A DNA stretch of 19,303 bases from contig JNET01027419.1 of assembly GCA_000697455.1 (NCBI GenBank), positions 1 to 19,303 of the forward strand. The letters run 5' to 3'. A program made the translations under genes and the position numbers. The first letter of the stretch is position 1. The number at the start of each line of letters is the position of its first letter. Under the pieces are notes generated by a model. The model was not told the origin of the DNA. It was given only the letters and a program-made list of their open reading frames with translations, and ran no database searches. This DNA comes from Basidiobolus heterosporus B8920. Its lineage: Eukaryota; Basidiobolomycota; Basidiobolomycetes; Basidiobolales; Basidiobolaceae. Shown piece after piece: positions 1-10,520 of the stretch.

Positions 1-980
1 TCAGTGGTGAGAGTGCTGCAATGTTTCCAGAGTTTGAGTTATTGATTGTATGTTTTTGAAAGGTGATAATCTACCCAGGTCCTCCACCAAACCTATTGTG
101 CAGAATGTGTGTGCTGAGTTTGAAATTGTAAGTAAATGTCCTGATCACATATAGGTAATATAGATTTAGGTTAGTACTAATATAATAAAAATATAGAAAT
201 TGCCTGAAAGAACTGTAAGTACTTTGAGAATCAGTTCTCAACACTACACCACCACAAAGAGAATATATATGGTAGAATATGGTACTATTGCTACTTTGCT
301 TCCCTTTAACTTTTAATCTTTGTTCCACTTGGACATATGTATTTACAATTTTGCTGCATTATTTTTAATTGGGTCATATTTGGTAAGATTACTGATTTTA
401 CCTGCTTCATAATCTCTCCATGTAAGGGTTCCATGTGGGACTTGTAGAGCATGTAAAATAGCCTTACTACCTCCACACATTGAGCCAGGCATAGTAGGAG
501 CAAACACAAAAATGGCAATAATCAATTGTATCAAGAATGTGTTATAGTAGAGTTTTTCAAATTTAATCACAAACTCCTGAATAGATGATGCAAATTTGCA
601 GTTATTGGCATGTTTTGTAGAAGGATGCTTGTAATATCAAATATAACTCGCAATGCTTCCAGCAGAGATCTAGTGAAGATATCTTCAAAGTATTGCTAGA
701 ATGAAAATATATTTAGTACTTCAAATCCTTACATCTAAGCAACTTTATACCAGTGTGGAAATTCATCCTGCATGGGTAAAATATGTTGAGGTGTAGGTAT
801 TGTTTGGCATATTGCTGATTACTGAGAACTTCTCCAGGACTTCAAATGTACCATCAAGGTTCAGCTTCCTTCCATAAGACTTGTTCATCAGTATGGAATA
901 TCATTGAAAAGTAAATGCGTGTTTCCCAATGGGAAGCTTCCTATCAAGCTAAAGTTCTTTGGTTGTAGAATGGTTGGCTT

Positions 981-1016
981 AGGGATGTGTTTATAAGCTA
1001 AGGATGTGTCTATAAG
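981..1016. repeat. Two tandem copies of a 17-bp motif (19-bp period)
   Basis: The two copies (981-997 and 1000-1016) share the core GGATGTGT-TATAAG and differ at two positions. This is a simple local duplication; no function is suggested. Confidence 0.6.
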
Positions 1017-3450
1017 TACTTTCTGTTTATTCCTGACATAAATGTTGCTTGTGTCTACAAATTCATTGCTCTACTTCCAGTAAGAATCATGTAGAAATCT
1101 GGTCAGTATACTAATAGAGTAGTGTCATTCTGATTCTGCTTGGCACTATAGAACTTGGTTGTAAGTATTGGCAGATTGCTAAGAAATGCAGGGTTCACAG
1201 AGGGAAACATGCCATCCAGCCTAGGCTCTGTAGTAGAAGAATCACTGGCTTTTGGCCAACATCTGTTCAAACACATTGAAATGGCACTTTCTCACAAACT
1301 CTTGCAAAAATATGAAATATGGTATAACCTGTGAATGATGGATGTTACTTATTAGCTGTTGTGTTATGGTAATTGTAATATGAGTAACTTGGAGATTCTA
1401 CTGCCTGCATTTTAAAAAATCTAGAATATTTCATTGTGTTGTTGGAATTCAACTATTTTATTGTTCACACATATGTCACCTACAAATACAAGTTAGCTAC
1501 CATTTACTATGTGATTTTCTACTCTTACTACTCTTGCAATCAGCCAAAGCTTGACATATATGGCCTGATACTAGCATTGTAACTGTGACTACATCATTAT
1601 TTTGTAGCACTCTTTTGGGGGTATACTTATGCTAAATTGAATGGCTGGCCTGCAAGCTATACTCATGATGTATTGTTGAGAATAATGCTGCCTAGCATTA
1701 ATGCAAGTGCGGGAGCATAACCACTACTCAGCAACCTCTTATCTGGAGCATCCTAATAATAATGTCTATCAAATATAGTCTCTATGCCTTTTCTTGGTGA
1801 TAATGATGTTGATAGAATATTACTGAATCCAATGATTTCAATATTGCTGTGAATGTAAGGCAGAATATTTTTGTAAATTAGATATAAGTAGTTACTTTTA
1901 ATCTGTTTTGAGTGCAGGATTAGATTCTATATGTAAATATACCCTGGTACTCCAACATTTGGCCTAATTGCTTAACTTTAAGAGTTTCTTACAATTATTG
2001 ATTTGATCTTCTTTCTATCAGTTTCTAGTAGGTTTGTGTCTTTTGATGAGATATCAGTTAGTTGACTATATTGGGTATTATAACTACTAATGTGACATCA
2101 TAGCTCTTAACCCACAGCTGCCAAATATTAGTGTAAACACCAAGCTATTTTCCACAATGAAGATCAACCATGTTTGACAGTTTGAGATATTAGCTTATCC
2201 ATCACTCTTGATATCACTTTCCCAAATATTACATCATATTACCTTTATATGGACTGAGTATGAGCAATGCTTAGCAGTTAGCAATGTGATTAGCTCCAAG
2301 CAGTGTCTACACTCTTGTTTGGGTCTATTCCTACCGGTCAATGCAACATAAGATCTTTGGTAGTAGAAGTAGCATGTTTTAAGATTCCAATGGCCAGGAA
2401 ATCTGAGTTTGAGTTCTTCCAAGCTTGTGGGTTAGTACTGGATATAAATTCTGAAAGGTCATTTTGCTATGAGGTGCAAGCCAAGTATTTGCAATAACTA
2501 CAAAGAATGACTAACTGTAGAACAAAAACTAAGTTCAACTATTTCCTACTCTTCTCCTTAACCCATTATATGGATCACTTACTTTAGCTGAAAACTTTAC
2601 TCTCTGAGAACCAGAAAAGAGATATACTGGCCAAGAGTTAAGCTTGGTAAGTAGTGCTTTGATATTGTGATAACTTGGTTGCTGGGTAAGCTGACTCTTA
2701 TTCTTAAGAATTGTGACATATCTATCTAGCCAGAATCATCTACCAATATGTCCTTGATCAAACCAATTTGACCTATTTAGTAAGTAACATGGGTTAATTT
2801 GACTTAAGTGATGTTCTTAATGTAGGTCAGGTTAATTAATTGTTCATATAAAGTAAATTTGAAGGTTTTAAGAACAGGGAATGATTACTGTAGGTAAAAT
2901 ATCAGTTGTTAATGCAGTTGCCAAATTCAAACTCTTTTCAGCATTGCAATGATAATCTCATAAAGGTTTTCTGGTTAGTCTCTTATTTTTAGAACTCAAC
3001 CATGGCTTTTTTAGGATGTCTTTTAGAGTCCATTTGCCTAAGGACTAAGATGATTACTGCAACTTAAATGAAGTTTCTTTGTCATCATGTAGCATTTCAG
3101 TGTATCCCAATGTTGATCAAAAAGAGAAGTGCACCCCTAGTTCACAGGTTAAATATATATAGCCAATTTGCTTCATGTGACAAACCTGAGGTTAGCTTAT
3201 AAGTGTCTTGCCAATACAATAACATTTCACCTTTATTTGGAAACTGTATGCATTTCATTTGGCATAGACACACAATGCAATGTATATTGCAGGTTAGAAT
3301 ATGTTATCCTTCATATAACTGATACCATGCAAATATACCCAAGCTAGTAAATAGCAACTATCATCTATCCATACACCCTCAGGAAAAACAAGTTACATCT
3401 TGGGAGGGATAAGGAAAAGGGATCATTAAAGAAGAGTGATTAGGTCTCTG

Positions 3451-3474
3451 GTATCAAGTATCAACCCTTGATAC
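3451..3474. repeat. Short perfect hairpin, 8-bp arms
   Basis: GTATCAAG (3451-3458) is followed after 8 nt by its exact reverse complement CTTGATAC (3467-3474). An inverted repeat of this size is expected by chance in a window of this length, so no function is assigned. Confidence 0.5.
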
Positions 3475-5420
3475 ATACCCTACAACAATAAATATACTAT
3501 GAAGACAAAACAACATTAAGAATAGATACCAGATATGATGAGGGAAATTACTTATCACAATCAAGAAGAGTAATCAAAGAATCAACATGAACTAGAGGGC
3601 TTTATTCATGGGAACTGAGTAGCAGTGTAGTCCTCAAATTAGATTTCATACATTTACAACTACTTGCAGGCTATTTTCACCTGTATTAACATTTAACATT
3701 CAACTGGTTGCTAGTGCTAAGATAATTGCAAATACTTCAAATGCAATGCAAGCAGCTGCTGGTCCAAGTAGTCTTACATAATTACAATACTATTGTAGCC
3801 CTGTTTTTTGGCTATCCAATGGTAAGATGTATATCTCATATAAATCATCTTTGGCCCAGTTATGAAATGATGAAGTGTCTTGAGACTAAATTGGAAAGCC
3901 TAAACAAAGTGACTATTGCTCTCCAGAAATTGAATGCCTATAACTTTTAATCCGACCAATCATACCACTTCAAATCTTCATCATCTTTCAAATGGGGACT
4001 GAGCTCTATGTCAGCCAAATTTTAGCTTTTTAGTTAATCTTTTAGTATTTTACTGGTCATGAAAGCTGCATCAATAATGATTAGTCATCCTATGATTAGT
4101 ACATACACTTGACTGTTTTCTGGGGGCATGAATAAGGAATCTCCTCCAAGATCTTCCACAACTCTGGATAAACTGTTCCTTATAGCAAAGCACATGATGT
4201 TACTATCTTCCCTTCCTTCTTTAAGAAAAAGAAATCTTTACTCAAAGATTCATAGCTTTATCTAAGTATTTAGTGTTTAAAACAAGTTTAATTATTGTGG
4301 TCTAAAGTTGCAACTGCTGAATTGTGATTGAAAGAAGGAAGACTGTAATTGCCAGCCAAAGTGTAAGAATAGGTTCTATTTTCTGATGTCTCTGTAAAGA
4401 GGATCCCTTTTAGTTCATAAGCATAACAATCATACTTGATAGTATGAGCTTTGTTTGTAAATATTTCACAAATTGTGTCCTTGTGTGATAAAGATCAGTT
4501 AGTCTTTGTAGCTATTGGTAAAAGCTGCAATCTTTTCAAGACATGGCTGGTCCAGCTTACAGATGTTTGACATTAGAAGCTTTAATACTGCCTAAAGTCA
4601 AAGGACTGAAAAGCCTGTATATTTCTTTAGTTAAGATGCCTGCATATGTTGGGGACAGTAGCTCTTTAGCTTATCTCTCACAAACTTGCGGCTTTATTAC
4701 CCTTCACAAAGAGTGGTGGTGTTTTCTGTCTAGAGAAAGGCTAATGCATTCTATCAGCTTTTTAAACCTTCAAGTTATGTTCAGCTTTTGCTGGAAGCTT
4801 GTAGTAGCAATACTGCTCTCTCTATCTGATCTCTACACCATAAAACAGTAGTACTACCTAGGTAGACACTTCAGCCCCTGTAAGTAATCAATGTTTATCA
4901 CTTGTTGAGCAGAATGGCATGCCATGAAAGCAACCTTTGACAGTATCATTGTCACCATAAGGGATGAGGATTCTAACAACTGGAAGCATGCAAGCAGGTT
5001 AAACTCAACCAACATCTAGTTTAATGGGTGTGGCCATCTAATATAAGCAAAACCCTTGCTCAAAGCTAATAAATCAAATGACCTAAAAGATCCAAGTACA
5101 CACTGTAGCATAGTAACGTGGCTTTTATAGCAAAGAATCTTCAAGATAGAGCTGCTATACACAATATAACACTGTTATTAGCTATGCCAACAAAGCATTA
5201 ACTCCAACTGTAAAGATTGCAGTAGAGGGTATACTATGCTGAGAGTCTCTTGGCTTGTGGCACAAGCAGCATTTCCTCATGAAGAAAATATAAAGCATGC
5301 TGATTGTATGCAAACACAAAGTCTAAGACCAATCAGTTGCTTGTATAGATGGTTTGCCAAAGCACCATACACAGAAAGACTCAACTCAGGTTCCCTAGCA
5401 TTATAAGTGTAGCATATAAG

Positions 5421-5500
5421 GACCCAATGCTCAGTGGCTTGAGCACTCTGCCAGAGTAAGTGAGGCCCAGGATCAAGTCCTTGCCAGATTAGTACCTCTC
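5421..5500 (+). repeat. tRNA-derived SINE-like relic with RNA polymerase III A and B boxes
   Basis: Around 5427-5437 the sequence reads ATGCTCAGTGG, followed by TTGAGCACTCTG, close to the D-arm and A box of a tRNA. At 5470-5480 GGATCAAGTCC matches the B box consensus GGTTCRANTCC with one mismatch. The spacing of about 33 nt between the boxes is right for an internal polymerase III promoter. The flanks do not pair as an acceptor stem and the anticodon arm is poor, so this is not a working tRNA. A tRNA-derived SINE head or tRNA pseudogene fits best. The likely ancestral CG of the B box reads CA, in line with the CpG loss of the block. The 3' end of the element is not defined. Confidence 0.5.
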
Positions 5501-7289
5501 CCCATGTAACTTCAGTACACTCATTACTTGGTAGTGATTTGTCACAGGTGCAGCTTTTTAATGTGTTATACTTCTAATGGTGACAATGGTATGAATACTG
5601 TTTGATATGTCAGCTTCTTTGTGTCATTCATGAGCAGATTGATTGGATCTTAGGGAGCTATAAAGTGTGTTGAGTTCTATGGAGCATTAACTGAGCAATA
5701 CAGGGTATAAGATCCAAGATGTGAATAAGCCCATTTTAGTATTTTTGATATTCTGATTCTTTAGTGATTATTGACAGGATGAAGCTCGATAAGATGTTTT
5801 TGTTGAAATTCACATAATTTAGCACCTGATTGTTCACACTTGATCTCACACTTATTATCTTTATTTATCAACTTCCTGTCATTCAAACTTATGCCTTGGT
5901 TTTACTTATAATATTTTCACTAATGTAGAGTGATCCAGAATACTTAATGTTCCCAAACCTGGCCAATAGATCCCAAACTTTGCACATATGTTCCTGGGGC
6001 CTTCCTTTGCCCATGCTATATGCTACTTTGTATACCTATTGGCAAAAGGAGCCAGGTCAAATTGACATTCAATATACCTGCAAGGGATAACCATAAACTC
6101 TTCTAATTCTGCATATCACTTCCAATAACTCCCAAAATATTACAGCAGTTTTCACCACTTGCAAGAATTTATCTGCCAAGTTAGCTCTATGCCATCTTGT
6201 GTCTTTACAGCTTTTAGCTATGACAAGGAATAAGCCACAATATGTGAGGTACCTGAGTGCTTGAGGAATCTTGAAATATCTTCATAGTTGGCAGTTATTT
6301 AGTCCCTTGTCTGGACTTTTGACTTTCCTTTCAGTGCAAATGGATTTTTGCTAAAAATGTTGGATCTTCTTTTCAGGCACAACAACATTGATTGTAGCAA
6401 GACCAAGTAGATGAGTATCAAAGAGAATATGTGAAACATTGACAGACAATATACAAATGTCCAGTAGAGTTGGAGATGGGAAAGACCTGGCATCACTCAA
6501 CCAGCAATTTGCTGGCTTCATGTTGCTAATCTTGGTATCTAGCATAATGATAAAAGCTGGGCCACCATTGGCATTCACATGATATATATGGGAAGTGTAA
6601 GTGATTTTCAGCAGGCAGAATGCCTAAGCATGGGCCCCATGCTTTATTGTTCTTTATGCCTTGGCCAGGAACTCAAATATGATATATTTACTTACAATAA
6701 CCATTATAATCTACATTGTGAGCATATAGTCTATAAATAGCAAACACATACCTCACTGCTTAATGACTCAAATACCACACATATAAGAATGTTTTAGCTC
6801 CACAGAGGAAGTAAATGCTGCCATAGTAAGTAAAAGTAATGGTAATGAAATTCAAGAAGCTTAACACAAGATTATTTATGCTAGATGTCACCCTACATGA
6901 GCTGGCCTATGAACTCCTTCACACTTAGATTGCTTCTAGAATTTACTTGTGAACCTCAGAGTCCCCAAAATACTTAGCTTTCTACAATATTTGAATTGAC
7001 CTCAGACTTTGCATGTGCCACACATTACTTTGCTCACTTCTTGATGCAAGAATATGGTCAACATTGAGCTGGTCTTGTTAACTTAATAGCTTCATACAAG
7101 GCCGGTTTCATATCTTCCAGGCTTGGTAATTACTCAGCAGGTTTATAAATCTGCATAGGTGATAATATACTGAGGCTTAATAATGTACTGATAAGCAATG
7201 AAACATGATTGGCCAGCGACCAATAATAATGGTTTAAGATAAAGCTCCTAAAAGGTACTTTAAAAGCTTTCATTATCTTGCCTATTCTG
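5501..7289. other. No gene recognised; possible eroded retrotransposon sequence
   Basis: Only short frames are present on either strand, including overlapping minus-strand frames at 6299-6578 without any conserved motif. The stretch lies upstream of a Copia remnant and may belong to the same fossil element, but no integrase, protease or nucleic-acid-binding signature could be seen. Confidence 0.4.
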
Positions 7290-7540
7290 GTCCTCTCCCA
7301 TCATAGCATTGGTTGTTATATCTAGTAGCAATCAGATCAGCTATTGCACTAAGCTATGTAAATACATCATTAGTAGTGTTTTGTCAACAAAACAACACAC
7401 CAGCTATTGGCCTTTCATCAAATGCAAATCAGCCAGCTCTTTGCAATCTTCAAGATTGTACACAGGATCCACTACAATGTACTCCCATTTCCCCAAAAGT
7501 TTTGGACTTCTATAACCTTTTGAGATTAATGCCTATGTAA
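7290..7540 (+). mobile_element. Ty1/Copia retrotransposon fossil: end of reverse transcriptase, linker toward RNase H
   Basis: A plus-strand frame from 7313 has the residue pattern YLVA-R--IA---VN--S--F-Q---TPA. In Ty1/Copia polyproteins the segment between the reverse transcriptase core and RNase H typically reads LMYL----RPDIA-AV--LS-F---PT-AHW, so spacing and order match well. The characteristic RPD has drifted. The reading is heavily broken on both sides, and no LTRs, integrase, YVDD core or RNase H active site could be located with confidence. The element is an old, CpG-eroded fossil with many breaks; its ends are unknown. The family call rests on this single motif and could be wrong. 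Confidence 0.5.
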
Positions 7541-8310
7541 TGTAACCCTCAAAGCTTCCAGAAATTCTTTACAGGTTGGATGAAGCTTGTAACATCACCA
7601 TGTGCCATACGCTTTTCCAAGTAAAACACCCTGTGCTTTCCATGAAATTCAGTACCTTTAATGGTAAACAAGTCCTAAAACTGATAATCCTTGTTCTACT
7701 GGCAAATACCATAAGAATAAAGTATACTTAGTAGGCCCAAGCTTTTAGTCTGTAGGTTGAATGTTTTATCTACTATCAGAGCTGAATGATCTTTGGAAAT
7801 CTCTGGCTTAGCATGAATGCCTGTACCACTTGTTAGCCTACATGTCAATGAGCCTAACCTTGTTGTGCAGTAGCACTTGTAGTAGCTAGATCATCCAGCA
7901 TCTGAGTTCTTGTAAATGAAAATGTAAAAGAATCACAATGCCTAGTACTGGTTTCTAGTAAAACACCAATGGTGAAGCCCTTAATGGCAATACACATAGT
8001 CAGGAATATCTACTGAAGACAAAATGACCCTATTCTAGAACTGTGGGCAATTTGGCATTGTAAGGCTAGTGTTAATGCTTAACTTTCTTAAAATACTCTT
8101 ACAGTTGATGCTCCAACAACCTATATTTAGAGCTTACAGTCATCACAAATCTTACATCAGTACAGAAAGTAATGCGACAAATTGTAGGCTAATGCCTAAT
8201 AAAAAAGTAGTAATGATGTCTAGTGGCCTCTATATGAATGGGATAACAGCAGGATTTGATCAAGGCTAGTTAGCTTGAGTTAGTCTCTCAGGTGATAGTT
8301 CAATGTCATA

Positions 8311-8336
8311 GATTTCAATATATAGATATTGAAATC
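8311..8336. repeat. Perfect palindrome, 11-bp arms with a 4-nt loop
   Basis: GATTTCAATAT (8311-8321) and ATATTGAAATC (8326-8336) are exact reverse complements separated by ATAG. This is longer than the other inverted repeats noticed. It could form a small hairpin in RNA or a dyad in DNA. No T-run or gene next to it points to a terminator, so it may simply be a chance or transposon-derived structure. Confidence 0.65.
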
Positions 8337-8854
8337 AGTGAATCTCTAGTTAGGGATTAAAACTGATAATTGTTAATTGCAATGCTGCTTATATATGTGA
8401 GGAGGACCACTATTACAGGTGCTATACAGAAGCTAGCAGCAAACTTTATTCTTCACTTTCACCATTTTCTAAAGAGAAGCAAGCATGGCATTAGATGAGG
8501 TGGGGAGAACTTTCACCATTGATCAAAGAAAGAAAAAGGTTAAGTAGCATTGTCAGCAGTAAGCTTACAACTGTACTTATTCCTAAAATGGGCTTGCACC
8601 AAGATATCCTGGAATTACTAATGAGTTTTGTCATACACAAAAAAAAATAATTCTATCTCAAACTGATTTTGGAAAGAGTACTTGAAAGGTAAGCTTTTCA
8701 GTGCTTGTAGAAGACTCACAATCAAACAACAAGTGATTTTCAAGAGAGTTTAAAAGGAAACTTTCACTTGGAATCTACACAAGAACTTTTGACTTGAACA
8801 AGGATGTGACAGGTTGAATCAGTTCCTTCTGCCTCAACACTAGAATCTAGGTGT

Positions 8855-8891
8855 ATGCTCAGTATTTATATGCTAATTGCTAACTGAGCAT
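8855..8891. repeat. Inverted repeat with 9-bp arms and a 19-nt spacer
   Basis: ATGCTCAGT (8855-8863) is matched by ACTGAGCAT (8883-8891). The intervening 19 nt include TGCTAATTGCTAA, itself a small repeat. Function unknown. Confidence 0.45.
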
Positions 8892-10344
8892 CAATATGAC
8901 ACTAAAAAGGAATGAGAATACTTGCCAAGATACTTTGAGCATAATATGGGGAAGCTATCCAAGGAACTAGCAAATGGCAGGCTGCTGCTTTTAAAGATTA
9001 CTCTGATTCACTTGAGGATGACAATTGTGGACCTGGGCTGCCAACAGAATGATTAAGGGTGCATGGAATCCAGTTGCAAGCTGGACTCTACTTTTACCTC
9101 TGATACTATAACCAGATTGAAACTACTTAATATTGCTCTTTCAGGAGAAAGCACTTTGGGCAACTTACTATTTGGTAAGGCTGGAGGTAAGTAGCTAGAA
9201 ATAGACAACAAGTGACATGCAAGCTCAATGCTAAATGATTGCAATGTGAAGGCAAAGGCAGGTTAAAGCAAAACCAAAGGATAAGCATCAATGCTAACAT
9301 GTCTTTACCATCTATGGCATTGTGCAAATTCTTATTAGAACAAGAACCTCTGTTTATGTCAGTAGGCTGGTGAACACTGGACTAGTAAGCTTGGGGAAAG
9401 GATTGACCTAGGTAGAGTAGCTCTTACACTTAAATAGCAAAATCAGAGCATTTTTGATGCAAGTAATTCTAATGATGATCTTTCAAGTCAGTCTTTCCAT
9501 TTACTTGCAATGAGCAGCAACAAAGCTTCATTATCTCAAATATGATGTAAAGTGCTACTCTGCCACACTCTTGCTTACTAACATTTGAGAAATTCAGATA
9601 TACTGACTCTGGGCAGATAGCACAAAGTGCACTACTTTAATCAGCAGGACTTTGTTCTGATTCTAGGGGACCATAAAGCTTTCTAAGAGATAGAGAGGAC
9701 ACTTCTCATATAGATTCTATGGGATAATTAAAGAAAGCTCAATGAACACAACTAGGTTCACTCATATGCTGCAACAGTGATTGATATCCAATGTAATTAC
9801 AGACTCAAACAGTATGGCAGCTTTGAGTCAATAGCCTCAGAAGCTACTTTAAGTTATGATCTGACAGTTCATGTCAGACTATTGCTTTTGTTTATATGGC
9901 ATGGACCTACATGAGTATAGTATTGTCAAATTGTCAAGGCAAGCCAGTCAAATCAATATAGCTATTGCTAACATGTGGTATAATCTGTATTACTGTATTA
10001 TGTAATCTTAGCCAGGCAATCAAATACCACCATAGGTAAGTGTTCTGTAGCTGACAATCAGCTATAATCTAGACTAACATCTGAAAAGAGTTTACCCTAT
10101 GAGAGATTGTGGTCGGAATACCAGTAGAAAAGTGGCCAATGTTTTTCTGGATCTATGATCACCACCAAAACAACATGATAAAATTGGCAACCCATGCATA
10201 TCTTGATAGGGAAAAGCCACCTGTAAAGAGTTACTTTGGAGGAATCTACTTATTCCCAATATGTGATTAGCTAATTACAGTTGTAGCAATCCATTACCAT
10301 AAGCCACAAATACTTGTAGCCCTATGAAAAATGGACCATCAAGG

Positions 10345-10480
10345 TATCAGCAAGATACCAGCAGATTTACAACCTTGTGGGTCAAAATATCAGCAAAATA
10401 CAAGCAGAAAATAAAAATTTTAGATTTTGGGTGTAGCACCAGCAAGTTACTAACTGAATACCAGCTAAAAACCAGCAAAA
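10345..10480 (+). repeat. Degenerate cluster of TA-YCAGCAA-type repeats
   Basis: TATCAGCAAGATACCAGCAG at 10345-10364 is followed about 43 nt later by a near copy, TATCAGCAAAATACAAGCAG, and then by further AC-CAGCAA and TACCAGCTAA motifs up to 10480. The AGCA core recurs about seven times at irregular distances. This looks like a decayed minisatellite or an internal repeat of a transposon. A 65-codon frame crosses it but seems to be a product of the repetition. Confidence 0.5.
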
Positions 10481-10520
10481 AAAGGGGAAATTACAACTTT
10501 TACAATTTTTCACAGGGGTA

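Larger units (their letters stand above)
1..5420. other. No gene or named element recognised; eroded AT-rich DNA
   Basis: No domain, RNA gene or long repeat could be identified in this stretch. It holds a 17-bp motif repeated with a 19-bp period near 981, a short hairpin near 3,451, and one 102-codon ATG frame at 4,543-4,851 (+) that resembles no known protein and is probably chance. The CpG content is as low as in the rest of the left block, so it is probably degraded repeat sequence of unknown family. Confidence 0.5.
7541..10320. other. No gene recognised; eroded AT-rich DNA
   Basis: The first few hundred bases could hold further decayed parts of the Copia fossil, but nothing there is convincing. 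The remainder has only short, unrelated frames. Its distinct structures are a palindrome at 8311-8336 and an inverted repeat at 8855-8891. Confidence 0.4.

Noticed and set aside
2700-2790. Minus-strand VDD triplet resembling a polymerase catalytic motif
   Set aside because: The surrounding residues do not match any reverse transcriptase or transposase pattern.
4543-4851. ATG frame of 102 codons on the plus strand
   Set aside because: It lies in the CpG-depleted block, resembles no known protein, has no promoter or splice context, and a frame of this length is expected somewhere in this much DNA.
5421-5500. Functional tRNA gene
   Set aside because: The ends do not pair and the anticodon arm is poor, so a SINE-like relic fits better.
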